Assembly (NCBI GenBank): GCA_025453925.1 | Contig: JALOPK010000253.1 | Location: 1-5,277 of the forward strand | Direction of reading: 5' to 3' | Origin: Candidatus Eiseniibacteriota bacterium | GTDB lineage: Bacteria; JAFGKV01 | Length of the DNA stretch: 5,277 nt | Part shown: positions 1 through 4,628 of the stretch, one piece after another | How the letters are laid out: each line of letters begins with the position of its first letter | Position numbering within the stretch: the first letter of the stretch is position 1 | The notes under the pieces: model-generated | The model's input: only the letters and a program-made list of their open reading frames with translations | Told to the model about the DNA's origin: nothing | Database searches by the model: none | Made by a program: the position numbers and the translations under genes

Positions 1-2
1 TC

Positions 3-443
3 CACCGCGATTGGCGGCTCTTCACCGGCCACTTCGTCGTGCACTTCCCCCAGCGTATCCGCCCAAGCCAGCTCCAGCGCATGATCATCGACGGGCAACG
101 ACGCTTCTTCCGCGCCAATCGATCGACCTTCTTTCAGTACTTTCCCGTCTACGCCTCCTCGGAGCCGTACATCCGGTACCTGGAGGAGCAGGAGCGTGGC
201 GTGTACGATGCGAGCGACCGGCTCCGCGAGGACCAGCTCGCGTCCCGCACCTATGGGGATCTTCCTGACTTCGTGCCGATCACCCCCAGCCGACGCATCC
301 AGGCGCGGGAGACCCTTGAGTTCGTGGCACAGAACGTCTCCCGGGTTAAGTCTTGGCGGATGATGGCCGAGAACTTCGGCTTCAGGCGACGGCCGCGCGG
401 CGAGCCGCCGTTCTCTGGGGGGCTGGACACTATCCAGCCGTAG
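3..443 (+). CDS. C-terminal part of a probable B12-binding radical SAM protein (5' end outside window)
   Basis: The frame is open from the left edge of the window to a TAG stop at 441-443, giving 146 residues with no start inside. The visible beginning, DWRLFTGHFVVHFPQRIRPSQLQ, spans two parts: an aromatic DW-LFTGHFVV segment, then a proline and an S-x-L-Q segment leading into a helix ending RRFFR. This pattern is typical of the tail that follows the radical SAM barrel in BchE-like cobalamin-binding radical SAM proteins (family knowledge). The rest is basic and hydrophilic and ends FSGGLDTIQP. No iron-sulfur cysteines are in view because the catalytic half lies upstream. The GTG at 39 is an internal codon, since the conserved segment starts before it. 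The next gene is convergent and ends 21 nt away. The family call is by tail similarity only, so another protein with a similar C-terminus cannot be excluded. Confidence 0.6.
   Translation, partial: HRDWRLFTGHFVVHFPQRIRPSQLQRMIIDGQRRFFRANRSTFFQYFPVYASSEPYIRYLEEQERGVYDASDRLREDQLASRTYGDLPDFVPITPSRRIQARETLEFVAQNVSRVKSWRMMAENFGFRRRPRGEPPFSGGLDTIQP
421..439. terminator. Possible weak hairpin between convergent genes
   Basis: GGCTGGA (421-427) and TCCAGCC (433-439) form a perfect 7-bp stem with a 5-nt loop. It sits over the last codons of the left gene and just beyond the stop of the convergent minus-strand gene. Neither strand has a T tract after it, so it is not a canonical intrinsic terminator. 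It could still pause or stabilise the 3' end of transcripts from either side. It may also be a chance structure within coding sequence. Confidence 0.3.
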
Positions 444-464
444 GAGACTGGGCCCCCTGCCGCA

Positions 465-1889
465 TCAGGGCGCGATGACCTGGGTTCGGTTGAGGCCGCC
501 CCGGTCCAGCATCCTGCGGAGCCATATCCACGCCGCGTTCCGCCAGTCGATGCGAAGCCTGGGCAAGGTAGCGATGATCTTCGGGAGTTTCCGGGCATAG
601 AACCTGCGGTAGGCCTCGCGCTGCAGTCGGCGTAGTTCCTCGCCGCTCACAGCACTCAGGTTGAAGTACCCGGACAGGTAGTTGTACTCCCGGAAGTCGA
701 GGGAGGATGAGCCCCGCTCCCGCATAGTCTGCTCCCACAGCGGTGTGCCCGGGTACGGGGTCACGATGAAAAAGCTGGCGAAGTGCAAGTCGGTTTCCAC
801 CGCGTAGGTAATCGTACTCTCGATCTCATCCCTGGTCTCACCGGGGAAACCGAGCATGAAATACCCGTTCGTCACGATACCTTCCTCATCAAGCCACGAT
901 ATGGCCTCCTTGGCCCTCTCAAGGTCGAGGTGCTTGTGAATCACTTTCTGGAGCCGCGGGGATGCGGTTTCTATGGCAATGGCAAGGTTCGTCGTGCCGG
1001 CCTGTGCGAGCAGGGCAACCAACTCCCGGTCGAGGCGGTCAACGCGGACCCCGTTGGGGAAGGCGAGTTTCAGCCTCAAATCCAGGTCGATCAGTCCCCG
1101 GCATATGGCCTTGGCCCGGGCAAGGTCCATGTTGAAGATGTCGTCGTAGATCTCGATGTCAGTGATGCCGTAAGCCTCGTGAATACGGCGGACCTCTTCG
1201 ACGACGTTCTCGGTCGGCCTCGCTCGGAAGGACTTGCCAAACAGGTTGTGGCAGTAGAAGCACTGATAGGGGCATCCGCGCGAGGTGAAGACTGGGAGGA
1301 ATCGCCCGCGGCGGAGGTTCCCTGCGCGGCCCAGACGCGCATAGCGTTCCACGCTCACGAGATCCCAGGCCGGGAACGGCAGCTCGCCGAGATCCTCCAA
1401 AGGAGGCCGGGGAGGAGCCCATTCCACCCGTCCGTGCGCTCGAAGGCCCGTTCCCCTGATGCCGGCGGGAACCCCGTTTCCCGCGGCACAGGCGGACACG
1501 ATCGCGCAATAGGTCTCCTCGCCTTCGCCTATCACCATGACATCGATGTTGGTATTCCCGGCGACGTCGTCGGTGCATGCCGAGATATGTGGGCCCCCCA
1601 CGACGACCACGGTGTCCATTCGCCGGGCCTTCGCAATCCGCGCCGTCTCGTGGAGGCTGGCGGCCTCAGCGGTGAGTGCCGAGACGGCGACCATGTCCGG
1701 GTCGAAATCCTCCAGCACCGCGGCCAGCGATTCGAAGGGGTGACGTTCGCAGCGCAAATCGATGATCCTCTGGTCATGGCCCGGTTGGCGCTGGCGTAGG
1801 TACGCGGCGAGGTACATGAGCCCCAGCGGATACGAGAACTGCGGGACCTCTCGATTCAGCGAAGCGCCCTTTACAAGGAGTATTCGCAC
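465..1889 (-). CDS. B12-binding-domain radical SAM protein, 474 aa
   Basis: This is a complete cobalamin-type radical SAM enzyme, of the class that performs radical methylations, cyclisations or rearrangements using SAM and a [4Fe-4S] cluster in the cytoplasm. The N-terminal domain (about residues 1-160) has the Rossmann features of B12-binding domains: RILLVKG at the start, PLGLMYLAAYLR, VVVVGGPHIS (about 94-103) and GEGEET (about 121-126). The DxHxxG cobalamin motif is not visible; it is often missing in this group. The radical SAM barrel follows, with SRGCPYQCFYC giving cysteines 206, 210 and 213, then IEIYDD, AIAIETASP and YFMLGFPGET. The C-terminal tail is basic. The GTG at 1887-1889 was chosen because GAGGA lies 7 nt upstream and the homologous sequence starts there. 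An 18-codon extension to a GTG at 1941-1943 has no such support and overlaps a possible operator. The substrate is unknown. Confidence 0.93.
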   Translation of the reverse strand: MRILLVKGASLNREVPQFSYPLGLMYLAAYLRQRQPGHDQRIIDLRCERHPFESLAAVLEDFDPDMVAVSALTAEAASLHETARIAKARRMDTVVVVGGPHISACTDDVAGNTNIDVMVIGEGEETYCAIVSACAAGNGVPAGIRGTGLRAHGRVEWAPPRPPLEDLGELPFPAWDLVSVERYARLGRAGNLRRGRFLPVFTSRGCPYQCFYCHNLFGKSFRARPTENVVEEVRRIHEAYGITDIEIYDDIFNMDLARAKAICRGLIDLDLRLKLAFPNGVRVDRLDRELVALLAQAGTTNLAIAIETASPRLQKVIHKHLDLERAKEAISWLDEEGIVTNGYFMLGFPGETRDEIESTITYAVETDLHFASFFIVTPYPGTPLWEQTMRERGSSSLDFREYNYLSGYFNLSAVSGEELRRLQREAYRRFYARKLPKIIATLPRLRIDWRNAAWIWLRRMLDRGGLNRTQVIAP

Positions 1890-1896
1890 CGATGCA

Positions 1897-1901
1897 TCCT
1901 C
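1897..1901 (-). promoter_or_regulatory. Ribosome binding site that fixes the GTG start of the radical SAM gene
   Basis: On the minus strand GAGGA precedes the GTG start at 1889 by 7 nt. The ATG at 1926-1928 and the GTG at 1941-1943, both farther upstream in the same frame, have no comparable site. Confidence 0.7.
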
Positions 1902-1926
1902 GTGGCCGGAGAGTTGGGCAACACAC

Positions 1927-1946
1927 ATTGTGTATAGGGCCACAAT
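1927..1946 (-). promoter_or_regulatory. CRP/FNR-shaped inverted repeat upstream of the radical SAM gene
   Basis: ATTGTG (1927-1932), eight bases, then CACAAT (1941-1946) form a perfect inverted repeat. This fits the TGTG-N8-CACA layout bound by CRP/FNR-superfamily regulators (family knowledge). It lies 38-57 nt upstream of the GTG start of the minus-strand gene. On the minus strand it contains TATACA, which could act as a -10 box, although no good -35 lies 17-18 nt before it. Binding here would therefore probably overlap the core promoter. The regulator is unknown. Confidence 0.4.
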
Positions 1947-1963
1947 ATGGGCTTCTTGGGCGA

Positions 1964-1975
1964 GACTCGCGAGTC
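1964..1975. promoter_or_regulatory. Perfect 12-bp palindrome, possible operator
   Basis: GACTCGCGAGTC is a perfect palindrome located 75-86 nt upstream of the minus-strand radical SAM start. On the minus strand it overlaps a TTGACT that resembles a -35 box, but no convincing -10 is found 16-18 nt further on. It is a candidate regulator site only; short palindromes also occur by chance in GC-rich DNA. Confidence 0.25.
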
Positions 1976-2016
1976 AATCTTCCGATACCTTGCCGCCGCG
2001 ACCTGACCCCACGAGA

Positions 2017-2063
2017 ACGCTCCAGCTCGCGTGACGCGCCAGCTTTGCCGACACGCGCCAGCT
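2017..2063. repeat. Three short direct repeats, possible remnant of an IS end
   Basis: ACGCGCCAGCT occurs perfectly at 2034-2044 and 2053-2063 (19-bp period). A one-mismatch copy, ACGCTCCAGCT, lies at 2017-2027. Clusters of short direct repeats near the tip are characteristic of IS21-family ends (family knowledge). No second end or istA/istB gene is visible here, so a decayed or truncated element is only a suggestion. The repeats lie immediately before the point where the glycosyltransferase remnant begins. Confidence 0.45.
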
Positions 2064-2074
2064 GAGATCACCTT

Positions 2075-2307
2075 GTGATCGCCAGCACCCGGGGGGTGTG
2101 CTCCCGCAGGTTCGGCGTGAAACGGTTGCCGTGGCCGGGGCACGACGTGGGTGGCAGGCAGTTCACGTCGCCGCTCGACCGCAGCAGGCCAGGCTGCCAG
2201 GTCGGCCTCGGCAATGTTGCCCTTCAGTTCGCCACGCTCTCGACGGGGCTCATGGGATGGCCGGCGATCTCGCTGGACCCGGCGCTGATCGGTCTCTGGT
2301 TCGGTAG
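2075..2307 (+). pseudogene. Glycosyltransferase-like membrane protein, middle fragment (left of the IS)
   Basis: This open frame follows an in-frame TGA at 2063-2065 and is broken by the insertion sequence at 2308. About 78 residues remain. The right half, GNVALQFATLS followed by GLMGWPAISLDPALIGLWFG, is a membrane segment. Its pattern (N..L.F..LS.-L-GWP-hydrophobic) is familiar from GT-C/PMT-type glycosyltransferases of the dolichol-phosphate-mannosyltransferase kind. No credible start or N-terminal catalytic loop is present, so the 5' half of the gene has been lost. The GTG at 2075 is only the first possible start codon. The fragment continues after the IS in the same frame: joining the two parts gives GLWFGRRSPWSW and a 264-residue open frame. 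The first 20-30 codons, beside the direct repeats, may not belong to the original gene. Confidence 0.6.
2296..2307. repeat. Target-site duplication, left copy
   Basis: CTGGTTCGGTAG here is repeated exactly at 3786-3797 on the other side of the IS. The 12-bp length fits the longer duplications made by IS4-family elements. It sits within the glycosyltransferase codons for LWFG. Confidence 0.9.
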
Positions 2308-2312
2308 CAATG

Positions 2313-2328
2313 CTGTCCAAGAACGGTT
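2313..2328 (+). repeat. IS terminal inverted repeat, left
   Basis: CTGTCCAAGAACGGTT matches the reverse complement of the right end with one mismatch. This is the end lying downstream of the transposase stop. Confidence 0.9.
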
Positions 2329-2381
2329 GGGAGCAGTGGTTTTGGACGGGGGATGGCCTTGTGAGGGCAGGACAGGGGTGT

Positions 2382-2403
2382 AGGGGGTGAAGAAGGACCC
2401 CCT
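2382..2403 (-). terminator. Possible transposase terminator hairpin
   Basis: AGGGGGT (2382-2388) and ACCCCCT (2397-2403) form a perfect 7-bp, GC-rich stem with an 8-nt loop. It begins 7 nt after the transposase stop codon in the direction of transcription. No T tract follows on the minus strand, so if it terminates it is not a textbook intrinsic terminator. Confidence 0.4.
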
Positions 2404-2410
2404 TGTCAGG

Positions 2411-3607
2411 TCAGGCATGGTTGGTTTCAAGTCGGATGCTGTCCAAGAAGGGGAAAAGGAGCTGGTCAGCGGCAGGGAGAGGGGGGACGCCGAAGGGGTC
2501 ATTGAGCCAGGACCAGAGGTGGCGGTAGGAGAAGAGATTCCAGTGGAGGAGGGCGACGAGGTTGGAGAAGGACCAGGCGAGGCGTGCGGAGAACTGCAGG
2601 TACTTGACCAGGAGGATGGCGATCAATGCAGCCCAGATCTGGATGCGCAATGCGTTGTCAGAGGTACCCACGAAGGTCTTCACCTTGAGGTTCTGCTTGA
2701 GGGTACGGAAGAAGACCTCGATCTCCCATCGGTCCTTGTAAATGGCCGCAATGGTGGTGGCACCGAAGGTGAGATGATTGGTGAGGAGGACGATCTCTTC
2801 CTCCTTCGTGGGATCCCACACGACGATACGGCGGAGGGTGACGGGACACGCCGCACGAGATGTCTCGCCGGTGAACCGGATGAGCTGGTCCGCGATGATG
2901 TGGCGGTGTTTTGGAAGGGGCCATGAGCCGACGACCTGATAGGCAGCGTTGTGCTTCTGTCTGGTGACGAACCAGACCTTGGCGGTGTGCCAGGCGTAGA
3001 AGAGGGCATAGTCGGTGAAGCCACGATCCACGACGACGATGCTGCCGGGAGGGAGGGGGAGCCGACGAGCGACAGTGATTTCATGGACCTTGCCGGTGGT
3101 GAGATGGACAAAGGTGGGGAGATAGCCGTCATGATCCAGCAGCAGGTGGAGCTTCACGGCTCCCTTGGTCTGTCGAAATGTGGCCCAGGGGAACATGGCC
3201 AGACACAGATCGATGACGGTGGCGTCCAAGCTGAGCAGTTTGTTGCGGAACCGGAAGCGTCGCTTCTTGCCCTTCGACACGGCACGGCAGCGCTCCAAGA
3301 GCTGATAGAAGGTGGCTTCATAGAGTTGCCAGGGGCGATGGGCGTTGGCATAGGAGAGGGTGGAACGCTTCGGTCCTTTGGCGATACCGAGGTGGTTCAG
3401 CTTGCCGAGGCAGCAGTGGAGGCCATCGCAGATCTCGCGCAACGACTTCGCCTGAGCGAGCTGGCAGAAGAGCATGGCAACGAACTGGTCCCACGAGCTG
3501 AAGCCCTTGGCGTACCGATCAGACCGCAGCTCATGACAGGCACGAGCGAAGTGGTGCTTGGAGATGAGCGCAAGTATTTGACTGAAGAGGCTGGTTGGGT
3601 GTAGCAT
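2411..3607 (-). CDS. IS4-family DDE transposase, 398 aa
   Basis: The enzyme cuts and rejoins the IS ends to move the element. The N-terminal part (about 1-75, MLHPTSLFSQILALISKHHF onward) resembles the DUF4372 domain found in many IS4 transposases. The RNase-H-like catalytic core follows: first aspartate D128 in SLDAT, second aspartate D194 in VVVDRGFTDY, and glutamate E297 within the YREK signature Y290-x2-R293-x3-E297-x6-K304. All catalytic residues are present and the frame is unbroken, so the protein is probably active. The C-terminus (about 325-370) is rich in hydrophobic and aromatic residues and ends LLFPFLDSIRLETNHA. The ATG at 3605-3607 was chosen because AAGGAG lies 9 nt upstream. 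That ribosome binding site can be paired with an upstream complementary stretch. Long open frames on the opposite strand are shadows of this gene. Confidence 0.95.
   Translation of the reverse strand: MLHPTSLFSQILALISKHHFARACHELRSDRYAKGFSSWDQFVAMLFCQLAQAKSLREICDGLHCCLGKLNHLGIAKGPKRSTLSYANAHRPWQLYEATFYQLLERCRAVSKGKKRRFRFRNKLLSLDATVIDLCLAMFPWATFRQTKGAVKLHLLLDHDGYLPTFVHLTTGKVHEITVARRLPLPPGSIVVVDRGFTDYALFYAWHTAKVWFVTRQKHNAAYQVVGSWPLPKHRHIIADQLIRFTGETSRAACPVTLRRIVVWDPTKEEEIVLLTNHLTFGATTIAAIYKDRWEIEVFFRTLKQNLKVKTFVGTSDNALRIQIWAALIAILLVKYLQFSARLAWSFSNLVALLHWNLFSYRHLWSWLNDPFGVPPLPAADQLLFPFLDSIRLETNHA
2436..2449 (+). repeat. Internal copy of the IS left end inside the transposase gene
   Basis: ATGCTGTCCAAGAA is identical to 2310-2323 across the left tip of the element apart from position, and lies in the same orientation. 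It encodes part of FLDSI at the transposase C-terminus. It could be a subterminal transposase-binding site or a second usable end. Confidence 0.6.
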
Positions 3608-3612
3608 GGGGC

Positions 3613-3680
3613 GTCACTCCTTCTGCGGGTGCTCCAATGGTTTTCGATGACCCATCGAAGCAACTCAAAGGAGGAGTGAC
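3613..3680 (-). promoter_or_regulatory. Hairpin able to mask the transposase ribosome binding site
   Basis: On the minus-strand transcript GUCACUCCU (from 3680-3672) is perfectly complementary to AGGAGUGAC (from 3621-3613), which contains the AGGAG of the transposase Shine-Dalgarno site. Between them TTCGATG/CATCGAA (3643-3649 and 3653-3659) forms a 7-bp hairpin with a 3-nt loop, so the outer stem can close easily. Transcripts entering the IS from outside would carry both arms and be poorly translated. IS10 and IS50, also IS4-group elements, use this kind of read-through protection. A TTGAGT at 3668-3663 is a possible -35 of an internal promoter whose transcript would lack the upstream arm. 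Confidence 0.6.
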
Positions 3681-3767
3681 CTTCCATCCCCCGCATATCC
3701 CTTTCCCCCTCCAACCACCTTCCCAACCGCAGCCCGCGCCCCCCGTGCTCACCTACCATCAGCCCAG

Positions 3768-3783
3768 AACCGATCTTGGACAG
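3768..3783 (-). repeat. IS terminal inverted repeat, right
   Basis: Read on the minus strand this is CTGTCCAAGATCGGTT, matching the left end at 15 of 16 bases. This is the end upstream of the transposase gene. Confidence 0.9.
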
Positions 3784-3785
3784 GC

Positions 3786-3797
3786 CTGGTTCGGTAG
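3786..3797. repeat. Target-site duplication, right copy
   Basis: CTGGTTCGGTAG is an exact repeat of 2296-2307 and marks the right boundary of the insertion. Confidence 0.9.
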
Positions 3798-4359
3798 GAG
3801 ATCGCCGTGGAGCTGGGTCTTCGCGCTGGTGGTGGCGATGACTGGTGGCATCCTGTTCTTCAGTTGGTACGCCGCCATTGAGCACGGCCCACGGCACTAC
3901 CTCGATGCGTGGCCCGGCCTGATGATCCTCTCTGCCGTAGGGCTTCACGGAGCGGCGGGGTTCTTCCGCCGCATCGCTGGAAGGGCAGGGACCAATGCCT
4001 TCGCCATCGCCATCGCCGGTCTCTACGTGACCTCCATTGTCCTGTACATTCCCCTGCGCGTCAACGACCTCGTCACCCGTCATCTTGGTGTTGATCCGCG
4101 GGTCCATGAAGTGGCACAGCAGCAGGTGCGCATCCCTGCCGTGGTGTTCATGCAATGCCCCTCAGAACCCGCCGACTTCTACTGCTCAGGATTCGTCCAC
4201 AACGATCCGTTCCTGGAGGGGCCCATCATCTATGCGCGGCATATCAGCGCGCAAGCCGACAGCATGTGTCTTGGCAGCTTCCCCGGTCGGACGGGCTACC
4301 TCATGACCTATGACCCGCCCTCGGGCGCCATCGAAGTGGTGGCTCTGCCGTATCGCTGA
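3786..4359 (+). pseudogene. Glycosyltransferase-like membrane protein, C-terminal fragment (right of the IS)
   Basis: This is the continuation of the gene broken at 2307, ending with TGA at 4357-4359. It contains three membrane helices: SWVFALVVAMTGGILFFSWY, then AWPGLMILSAVGLHGAAGFF, and FAIAIAGLYVTSIVLYIPLR. Between the first two is the IEHGPRHYLDAWP loop. The H/Y-GPR-[YH]-Y-E/D-x-x-P pattern there is typical of GT-C/PMT-like membrane glycosyltransferases, which transfer sugars from polyprenyl-phosphate donors at the membrane. The last 95 residues form a soluble tail (FMQCPSEPADFYCSGFVHNDPFLEGPIIYARHIS) as seen in these proteins. The coding sequence is intact, so the damage is the IS and the missing N-terminus. 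A frame reading in from the IS exists from 3595 but has no good start. The acceptor and sugar are unknown. Confidence 0.75.
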
Positions 4360-4547
4360 TGGCCCAAGCGGTTCGATCAACGCACCGACTTTGCTGCCGC
4401 CAGTGCTTCGACCCCGTGGCCAGACAGGCTCCGATCGATCACTACGCCGCGTGCGAGGCTCTACCCCCACGACTCCCGCCCCCCGCACCGGCGCATGCTC
4501 TGCCGGGTTCTTGGCCATTACCGGTCGCCCCATTCTGATGCCGGGCT
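4360..4547. other. Non-coding spacer with no recognisable feature
   Basis: The stretch between the glycosyltransferase stop and the promoter below holds no convincing gene on either strand. The short open frames here show no family resemblance, and no terminator hairpin with a T tract is visible. Confidence 0.5.
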
Positions 4548-4576
4548 TTGACGCGATCGGCCCGCGATCGTAACAT
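4548..4576 (+). promoter_or_regulatory. Sigma70-like promoter with an inverted repeat filling its spacer
   Basis: TTGACG (4548-4553, 5/6 to consensus) and TAACAT (4571-4576, 4/6) are separated by exactly 17 bp. The spacer consists of CGATCG, GCCCG, CGATCG, an inverted repeat whose arms are themselves palindromes. The longer unit CGCGATCG occurs twice, 11 bp apart (4552-4559 and 4563-4570). A protein bound there would sit between the -35 and -10 boxes, a common position for repressors. Transcription would start near 4583, leaving a leader of roughly 45 nt before the TTG start at 4629. Confidence 0.55.
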
Positions 4577-4618
4577 GTGCCCGCGTTTTCCGAATGACCA
4601 CGAACCTTGAAGAAGTGT

Positions 4619-4623
4619 GAGGA
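4619..4623 (+). promoter_or_regulatory. Ribosome binding site that fixes the TTG start
   Basis: GAGGA lies 5 nt upstream of TTG at 4629. The only other nearby candidate in the frame is a GTG at 4617, which overlaps this site and has none of its own. Confidence 0.6.
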
Positions 4624-4628
4624 ATCGG

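Larger units (their letters stand above)
2308..3785 (-). mobile_element. IS4-family insertion sequence, about 1478 bp, apparently complete
   Basis: The element contains one DDE transposase gene read leftward. Its ends carry CTGTCCAAGA-A/T-CGGTT inverted repeats, 15 of 16 bases identical, at 2313-2328 and 3768-3783. Exact 12-bp target duplications flank it. Between the repeats and the duplications lie five bases on the left (CAATG) and two on the right (GC), so the exact tips are uncertain by a few bases. Both ends, the duplication and the transposase are intact, which suggests recent insertion. It splits a glycosyltransferase gene. The family call rests on the YREK signature and the target-duplication length. 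Confidence 0.92.

Noticed and set aside
783-1799. 338-residue open frame on the plus strand
   Set aside because: It is antisense to the radical SAM gene, whose iron-sulfur motif and domain order are clear. The translation shows no domain pattern, and GC-rich genes often leave long open antisense frames.
1871-2320. 149-residue minus-strand frame between the radical SAM gene and the IS
   Set aside because: It overlaps the radical SAM start and the glycosyltransferase remnant, and is rich in arginine, proline and alanine without any motif. The opposite strand has the better membrane-protein signature.
2387-3604. Open frames of 179 and 217 residues on the plus strand inside the IS
   Set aside because: They mirror the transposase gene and are highly acidic and glycine-rich with no recognisable motif, as expected of antisense shadows.
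3595-3785. Extension of the right glycosyltransferase fragment into the IS, starting with TTG at 3595
   Set aside because: These residues are encoded by IS sequence, lack a ribosome binding site and have no family resemblance. They do not give the fragment a real start.
3397-4155. 252-residue minus-strand frame crossing the right IS end
   Set aside because: It overlaps both the transposase start region in another frame and the antisense of the glycosyltransferase. It also spans the insertion boundary, so it cannot be an ancestral gene.
4360-4573. Short plus- and minus-strand frames in the spacer before the last gene
   Set aside because: There is no ribosome binding site, no domain resemblance and no similarity to the flanking genes that can be recognised by eye.
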